Of a stretch of DNA of 28,673 nucleotides, positions 24,272-28,673 are shown one piece after another. This DNA comes from Morganella morganii (GTDB taxonomy: Bacteria > Pseudomonadota > Gammaproteobacteria > Enterobacterales > Enterobacteriaceae), in assembly GCF_003996855.1 (NCBI RefSeq), contig NZ_NRQY01000001.1, positions 234,326-262,998 on the forward strand. Direction: 5' to 3'. The position numbers and the translations under genes were made by a program. The notes below the pieces were generated by a model. It made no database searches. It worked only from the letters and a program-made list of their open reading frames with translations, and had not been told where the DNA came from. The stretch's first letter is position 1. The number at the start of each line of letters is the position of its first letter.

Positions 24272-24772
24272 ATGCAAAAGTTTAATCGTGAATTACAGAA
24301 TCACATTCTTACCGTCTGCATTGCGTCATACCCACACTACCCATCATGGAATCAGTATGACCCGGAATCATTCCCTGGATTAATGAATGACCATATACTT
24401 GCTGCCAATATTTATTACCTGCATGAGCGTGGGCTTATTTCTGTCTCTGAGCAGCGCACAGATGATCCGTACTCTCTTTTTGAGAACATTAAGGCCACAG
24501 CTGACGGCATAGATTTTATGATGGGTGATGAAGGGTTAAAGTCGGTGCTGGATATCCGAACAATTAAAATTCACTCTGATACAATGACTCAACTTATTGA
24601 TATTATTTCTTCTTCAAGTATTCCTGAAGAAGAGAAGCGTGGTATTTTATCAAAACTCCGAGAGCTTCCTGCAAGTGCCATAACACATTTGACGAATGAA
24701 TTAACGGTGAAGGCTGCTCTTGCTCTGCCGGGCGCACTTCAACTAATTCAAAAGTATTTGCAGAGTCTTTAG
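24272..24772 (+). CDS. Plus-strand cargo (moron) gene in the tail operon, function unknown
   Basis: A 166-residue protein read against all surrounding tail genes. AGGA precedes the ATG at good spacing, and AT-rich sequence upstream (24190-24260) could hold its own promoter. The N-terminal 90 residues look like a winged-helix fold: helix, ILAANIYYLHERGLISV, then a strand pair and a helix with TADGIDFMMGDEG. A helical C-terminal part has a hydrophobic end. It is AT-richer than the neighbours. This is typical of a phage moron expressed in the lysogen, perhaps a regulator or anti-phage factor, but function cannot be assigned. It overlaps the 3' part of the opposite-strand frame at 24603-24896. 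Confidence 0.68.
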   Translation: MQKFNRELQNHILTVCIASYPHYPSWNQYDPESFPGLMNDHILAANIYYLHERGLISVSEQRTDDPYSLFENIKATADGIDFMMGDEGLKSVLDIRTIKIHSDTMTQLIDIISSSSIPEEEKRGILSKLRELPASAITHLTNELTVKAALALPGALQLIQKYLQSL

Positions 24773-24896
24773 CTGGGGCTGCTTTACTGAACCGACCCCA
24801 CCCGATGTGGTGACCGAGATACACCCAAAAATCCTGCTCAGTCTCCACGTCCATGAAAAAGCCGTTTTGGTGGAACACTGCGTTTTTTATTTTCAT
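24603..24896 (-). CDS. Tail-operon protein, apparently truncated by the cargo gene
   Basis: A 97-residue frame that starts five bases after the tape measure gene ends, with GAGGG as ribosome site, so its start is real. The first 41 residues (MKIKNAVFHQNGFFMDVETE and on to GHHIGWGRF) look like a normal phage protein. Residues 42-97 are read antisense to the plus-strand cargo gene and lose that character. I infer that the cargo insertion cut the native gene and that the present tail is fortuitous. Function unknown. Confidence 0.45.
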   Translation of the reverse strand: MKIKNAVFHQNGFFMDVETEQDFWVYLGHHIGWGRFSKAAPAKDSANTFELVEVRPAEQEQPSPLIHSSNVLWHLQEALGVLIKYHASLLQEYLKKK

Positions 24897-24900
24897 GATA

Positions 24901-27900
24901 TTACCCTCTCACCCTGGCAGATGCTGTTGTGTTTCGTGTAATGGCGCTGTGCATCGGCCCTTTGTTATCCATATCCGCGATAAACACATCTATGGTCATG
25001 CCGTTGTTGTCCTGCCGTGCCTGTGCATCGATTCTGTTGCCACCAGATGAGTAGTCATTGATGTTTACCGTTACCGGCACCTGTCCGCCGCCAATATCAC
25101 GGTTGCTGATGACCTTACCGTTATCGCCGGGGATCATGTACTGGTTACCGTTTGATGCTTTGAAAATCTCCGGTTTGCCACCCTCACCAACCCGGTACAT
25201 TTCACCAGATGATACCGAGCCACCATCTTTACGCGCTCCGGCAATTTTAGATGACTGAGAATAGACATTGTTTGCAGTCGTTATACCACTCAGTGCCGTC
25301 ACACTATTGGCTACGGCAGACAGGTTGGGTATCGCGCCAAGCCCACCCATGAATGACCCGAGGATTGTTCTGGTTATTAGCGCCTGAATAGCCATTTGCA
25401 TTAACTGCTGAATCATTGTATTCAAGGCTGTATTTGCCAGGTTTCTCATGGCATCACCAGCAGACTGAGTGCCAGACAGCATTGCCGATACCGCCGTTGC
25501 CGTTCCCGAACTAAGGGAGTCTATTGCCCCTCCCATTAATCCATTAAGGTTGTTTTGTGATTTCCACAATGACCACATCGCATCAAATCGTGACTGTTCA
25601 TACTCAGTATTTGCAGCATTCATCAGTGCAAGGCCTTGTTGCGCTGTAATGACTTTCTGATTCTCAAAATCCTTAATCAGAGCCAGTTTCTGAGCGTGCT
25701 CATTTGCCAGTGCCTGAACCGGATCAACCTGAGCCGCCATTTCCTGAACAGGAGAGACGGCAGATTTAGCATTTATCTCCGCTGTTCTTTTGGCGTGTTC
25801 CGCTTTTAACTCAATACTGCGTTTCTGATACTGTTCCTCGGTGATGAGGTTTCCTTTCAGTTGACGCTCAAGCTGCTCACCGGCCAACTTCATATCCTGA
25901 TCAGCTTTTGCCTGTGGATTCTGCTCAAAGGCCTCTTTGCGGTCTTTTATCTTCTGAGTGAGGTCATATTCCTTACCTGCAAGCTCAGTTATTTCAGCTA
26001 TCTGTGCTGACGTTGCTTTTTTGCCGAGTTTCTGAACTGCCTCAAGAACAGCGGCCTCGCGAGAAAGCCCTTTTGTTTCCAACTCCGCAACTTTCGTCGC
26101 ATTAGCCAGGTCGACTATCTTCTGTTGAAGTTTTTCGGCTTCGGTGGCTTCTTTTGCTGCTGCGCTGGCGGCTTCTTTCGATGTACGAACTGTTTCCTTT
26201 TTGGCATCAGTAAGGTCATAATTTCTGGCTGCTTCATTCTCTATTTGCTGCATTTGAGTCGAGTCAACTTTAACACCAACATCTTCAGCCTTCTGCTTCT
26301 CGGTGGCGATCGCCCTTTGCCGGTCGTCTGTTATTGACAGAAGCTCATTTTGCTTGCGCAGATTTTCCAGTAACTTATCACCATCCTGACTGCGCTCAAC
26401 CGTCAAGGATGTTGCATTAAATTTCTGTTTTGCTCTTGTGGCATCCTCAAGGTTCAATCCGTATGCCTTAAGTGCGGCACTGGCATTCGGCAATACAGAC
26501 CCAGATTGAGCTGTGAGAAGGTCTGTCCCTTGTAGTAATTCACCGTTGAGCTTCGCCTGCATCAGCCCTGTTGAGTTTAATGTACGTGAATACTCAGTTG
26601 TTTTTGTGTCTAATTCAGCCTGCTTTATTTTTATTTCATTAAGTATTTTTGCCCTGTCACTTTCCACACCGGCAAGGCTGTAGTTCCTTTCTCCTGCCTT
26701 TTTGTACCTCTCATTCAGACTGTCTATTTCGCTGCCAAGCTCTTTAATTTCATCTTTCTGAGTGGACATATGCTGAGTGGCTTTCGCGATCATGCCCTCA
26801 AGCTGCACGCGGTTCATGCTCTGCATTTTTTCAGTCAGCCCTTCAAGCTCATCAGCGAACTTTGAGGCCTCCTCTCTGGCTTCTTCTGTTTTCTGGAAAA
26901 AGTAATAAACCGCAGCGCCAGCCAACATGGCAGCACCTGCTGGTCCACCTATCGGCGCAAGCAGCCAATTCATGGCTTTGAGAGCATTAGACATCGTTAA
27001 GCCAGTGGCAGCAACACGCGCCTGAGATGCGCTGAGCACGTTATTTGCTTCCGCAGCTATAATTGCTGAATTTGTGTACGCAGTCTTGAGTCTGGTGACA
27101 TTGGCTAATGCTGTAGCCTCTGCTGCCGAGCCGCGAGCAACCTGATACTCTGCCTGAGCAAGTTTTAAGGCTATCATCGCCGCCGCTCTATCCGCTACCG
27201 CCTTTCTTGCCATTACAGCCAGATGCTTTTCATCTGCTATCGCAGCTTGCCGGGTAGCAATCATTCCAGCCATTGTGTCCCGCGCTTTTTTAATCTGTGC
27301 AGCACCAGCCAATGCCAGCGCACCAGCATATCTTGACCCCATGACGCCTGCGGCAATAATCAGGACGTTCGTTAATGAATTCAGGCTTTCGCTGGCGGTG
27401 ACGACCGAACTGTTAAAAACACTGGTAAATGATTTTACGGCAGAAGATTCGCCAAAAAACTTAGTAATGTTGTTACTGGCCACTTGAAGAGACTGCGACA
27501 TCGTTTGTGTTGTGTTTGCGAATTCAGCCTCAATAGTCGGCCCCATTTCACGGAATGCCTTTAACAACACATCCGTAGTCAGCTTGCCTTCCGCAGCCAT
27601 TGCCCTCAACTTACCGATACTCACACCAAGCGAGTCAGCAAGCCCTTTCATCAGCGCAGGTGCCTGCTCGCTCATTGAGTTGAATTCCTGCCCGCGCAAC
27701 ACGCCTGATGCCAATGCCTGTGATAACTGGACAAGCGCGCCTTCGGATTCTGCCGCCGTGGCACCGGAAACGGTCATTGCTTTGGAAATGGTGGTGGTTA
27801 TTTGCCCTAACTCCTGACCACTTAGTCCGGCACTACGCATGGCTCTTTCTAAACGTGAATACAGTGTTGCGATACCATCAAGGCTTGAACGACTGTTCTG

Positions 27901-28212
27901 TGCGATATCAAACACACGCTGATTCACCACCGCCAATGTCTCACCAGCTTTTATGGAGTTGACAAGTTTGTTATTCAGAACCGTCCATGCTTCGGCGTAA
28001 CTGGTAACAGCAGACACAGACAGGTATGCAGTCAGTGATGCAGCAACGCGCGACAGTGAAGCCATTGATCGCTCAGTGCCATTGACAGCGGTTGTGGTAC
28101 GGTTAAAGCCGCCTTCCATGTTCCGCAATCGCTGATCTAACTGGCGTTGAGATGTCAGCAACTGAGCAACATCCATCTGCACCTGATATACGATTTCGCC
28201 TACTTGTGCCAT
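24901..28212 (-). CDS. Phage tail tape measure protein
   Basis: An 1103-residue protein that sets tail length and guides DNA ejection. The N-terminus has the tape measure domain, with TYSRLERAMRSAGLSGQELG-like and GQEFNSMSEQAPALMKGLAD segments at about 110-190. Hydrophobic stretches follow (near LIIAAGVMGS and GGPAGAAMLAGAAVYYFF). The central region, about 430-850, is a long Lys/Glu/Ala coiled coil. The C-terminal part holds hydrophobic helices (QLMQMAIQALITRTILGSFM) and the conserved end with GEMYRVGEGGKPEIF. The implied tail is about 165 nm, using the usual rule of 1.5 angstrom per residue. AAGGGACC precedes the ATG. It marks the phage as a siphovirus. Confidence 0.92.
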   Translation of the reverse strand: MAQVGEIVYQVQMDVAQLLTSQRQLDQRLRNMEGGFNRTTTAVNGTERSMASLSRVAASLTAYLSVSAVTSYAEAWTVLNNKLVNSIKAGETLAVVNQRVFDIAQNSRSSLDGIATLYSRLERAMRSAGLSGQELGQITTTISKAMTVSGATAAESEGALVQLSQALASGVLRGQEFNSMSEQAPALMKGLADSLGVSIGKLRAMAAEGKLTTDVLLKAFREMGPTIEAEFANTTQTMSQSLQVASNNITKFFGESSAVKSFTSVFNSSVVTASESLNSLTNVLIIAAGVMGSRYAGALALAGAAQIKKARDTMAGMIATRQAAIADEKHLAVMARKAVADRAAAMIALKLAQAEYQVARGSAAEATALANVTRLKTAYTNSAIIAAEANNVLSASQARVAATGLTMSNALKAMNWLLAPIGGPAGAAMLAGAAVYYFFQKTEEAREEASKFADELEGLTEKMQSMNRVQLEGMIAKATQHMSTQKDEIKELGSEIDSLNERYKKAGERNYSLAGVESDRAKILNEIKIKQAELDTKTTEYSRTLNSTGLMQAKLNGELLQGTDLLTAQSGSVLPNASAALKAYGLNLEDATRAKQKFNATSLTVERSQDGDKLLENLRKQNELLSITDDRQRAIATEKQKAEDVGVKVDSTQMQQIENEAARNYDLTDAKKETVRTSKEAASAAAKEATEAEKLQQKIVDLANATKVAELETKGLSREAAVLEAVQKLGKKATSAQIAEITELAGKEYDLTQKIKDRKEAFEQNPQAKADQDMKLAGEQLERQLKGNLITEEQYQKRSIELKAEHAKRTAEINAKSAVSPVQEMAAQVDPVQALANEHAQKLALIKDFENQKVITAQQGLALMNAANTEYEQSRFDAMWSLWKSQNNLNGLMGGAIDSLSSGTATAVSAMLSGTQSAGDAMRNLANTALNTMIQQLMQMAIQALITRTILGSFMGGLGAIPNLSAVANSVTALSGITTANNVYSQSSKIAGARKDGGSVSSGEMYRVGEGGKPEIFKASNGNQYMIPGDNGKVISNRDIGGGQVPVTVNINDYSSGGNRIDAQARQDNNGMTIDVFIADMDNKGPMHSAITRNTTASARVRG

Positions 28213-28229
28213 TTACTGGTCCCTTAAAA

Positions 28230-28260
28230 TGAAAAAACCCCGCCGATTGGCAGGGTTCTT
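28230..28260 (-). terminator. Terminator between the lipoprotein and tape measure genes
   Basis: AACCCCGCC (28236-28244) pairs with GGCAGGGTT (28249-28257), one mismatch, 4-base loop. On the minus strand it is followed by six T residues. It lies about 20 bases past the lipoprotein stop and ends just before the tape measure ribosome site. Confidence 0.75.
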
Positions 28261-28279
28261 TGATGTTTATTTTATTGTG

Positions 28280-28666
28280 TTAATTCAATAATCCGGTTTT
28301 TGTTTCCATAACCGAATCTGATAATGAATACGTATCAACTACACCATTTTTGTATATAACAATGAGCTGTTTTGTTTGCGTATCAGCGCCGCCATCAAAC
28401 AAACCATAAAAAGGAATGAATGACGTTCCTTTAACCTGTGTATTTGCCAGCGTGTAAATCCACTGCTCACTTTGTTCAGTATTGAAAGTTGTCATTCCAG
28501 GCGCGCCAAATAATTGACGCACTTCATCTTTTGTGGTTTTGCCTTTTACAAGTTTTGATTGCACAGATTCCTGTGATTCATTTTTAATTGAATGATTGCC
28601 AGCAGAAGCGCAGCCACCAAGAACAACAGTCGCAAGAACCAAGCCTGTAATAAAAATCTTCTTCAC
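28280..28666 (-). CDS. Phage-encoded BamE/SmpA-like lipoprotein
   Basis: A 128-residue protein with a lipoprotein signal: MKKIFITGLVLATVVLGGC, with the lipobox cysteine at position 19. The mature part has the SmpA/OmlA (BamE-like) fold pattern: VKGKTTKDEVRQLFGAPG, a strand WIYTL, and a C-terminal LIVIYKNGVV. BamE itself is a small outer-membrane lipoprotein of the Bam complex; phage copies are usually morons of unknown purpose. The start codon is GTG with AGGGGA very close upstream, an unusual spacing, and the gene lies at the window edge. A terminator separates it from the tape measure gene, supporting independent expression. Confidence 0.78.
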   Translation of the reverse strand: MKKIFITGLVLATVVLGGCASAGNHSIKNESQESVQSKLVKGKTTKDEVRQLFGAPGMTTFNTEQSEQWIYTLANTQVKGTSFIPFYGLFDGGADTQTKQLIVIYKNGVVDTYSLSDSVMETKTGLLN

Positions 28667-28673
28667 ATCCCCT

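Noticed and set aside
1..28673. CRISPR array
   Set aside because: No set of spaced identical repeats is seen; the only tandem repeats are the four adjacent 10-mers at 16861-16900, which have no spacers.

Overview
The window looks like a Morganella-type chromosome (Enterobacterales, Morganellaceae). This is inferred from about 50% GC core genes with enterobacterial homologues (adhP, acuI/yhdH, pirin) and was not checked against a database. Nearly all genes lie on the minus strand. The left 16 kb is chromosomal. The right 12 kb is the tail-gene end of a lambda-like prophage inserted in a tRNA-Arg(UCU) gene.

Left part: adhP, then a pirin-family gene, then a three-gene type I secretion operon (TolC-like porin, LapB/HlyB-like ABC exporter with a degenerate C39 domain, HlyD-like adaptor) with no obvious large substrate gene nearby. 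Next comes a small exported protein of unknown function, then a colicin V/microcin-type export pair (CvaB-like C39 ABC transporter and CvaA-like adaptor), and upstream of these an unlisted short gene for a double-glycine-leader bacteriocin precursor. Two lesions suggest this microcin locus is decaying or silenced. The precursor has an in-frame amber codon directly after the leader. The CvaB-like exporter has a clean in-frame loss of about 80 residues that removes the Walker A motif. No convincing immunity gene is visible.

Middle part: an SPFH/prohibitin-like membrane protein; a gap holding a candidate small RNA with its own terminator; then acuI (acrylyl-CoA reductase) and a TetR-family regulator. 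Both acuI and the regulator carry the same TAGAC-N5-GTCTR palindrome upstream, which is probably the regulator's operator. A small membrane protein gene and a degenerate insertion-sequence remnant follow.

Right part: a 45-base 3' fragment of tRNA-Arg marks one prophage attachment site, followed by four phased 10-bp direct repeats that look like integrase arm sites. Reading inward there is a frameshifted holE/hot-like pseudogene, a low-GC membrane acyltransferase, a beta-helix tailspike, a TipJ-like tail tip protein, an NlpC/P60 protein, a DUF1833 protein, another tail-region protein, a plus-strand cargo gene that appears to have truncated a tail gene, the tape measure protein, and a BamE-like lipoprotein at the window edge. 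The integrase, the intact tRNA and the head genes must lie beyond the right end. The tailspike plus acyltransferase pair suggests an O-antigen-binding phage that also alters its host's surface.
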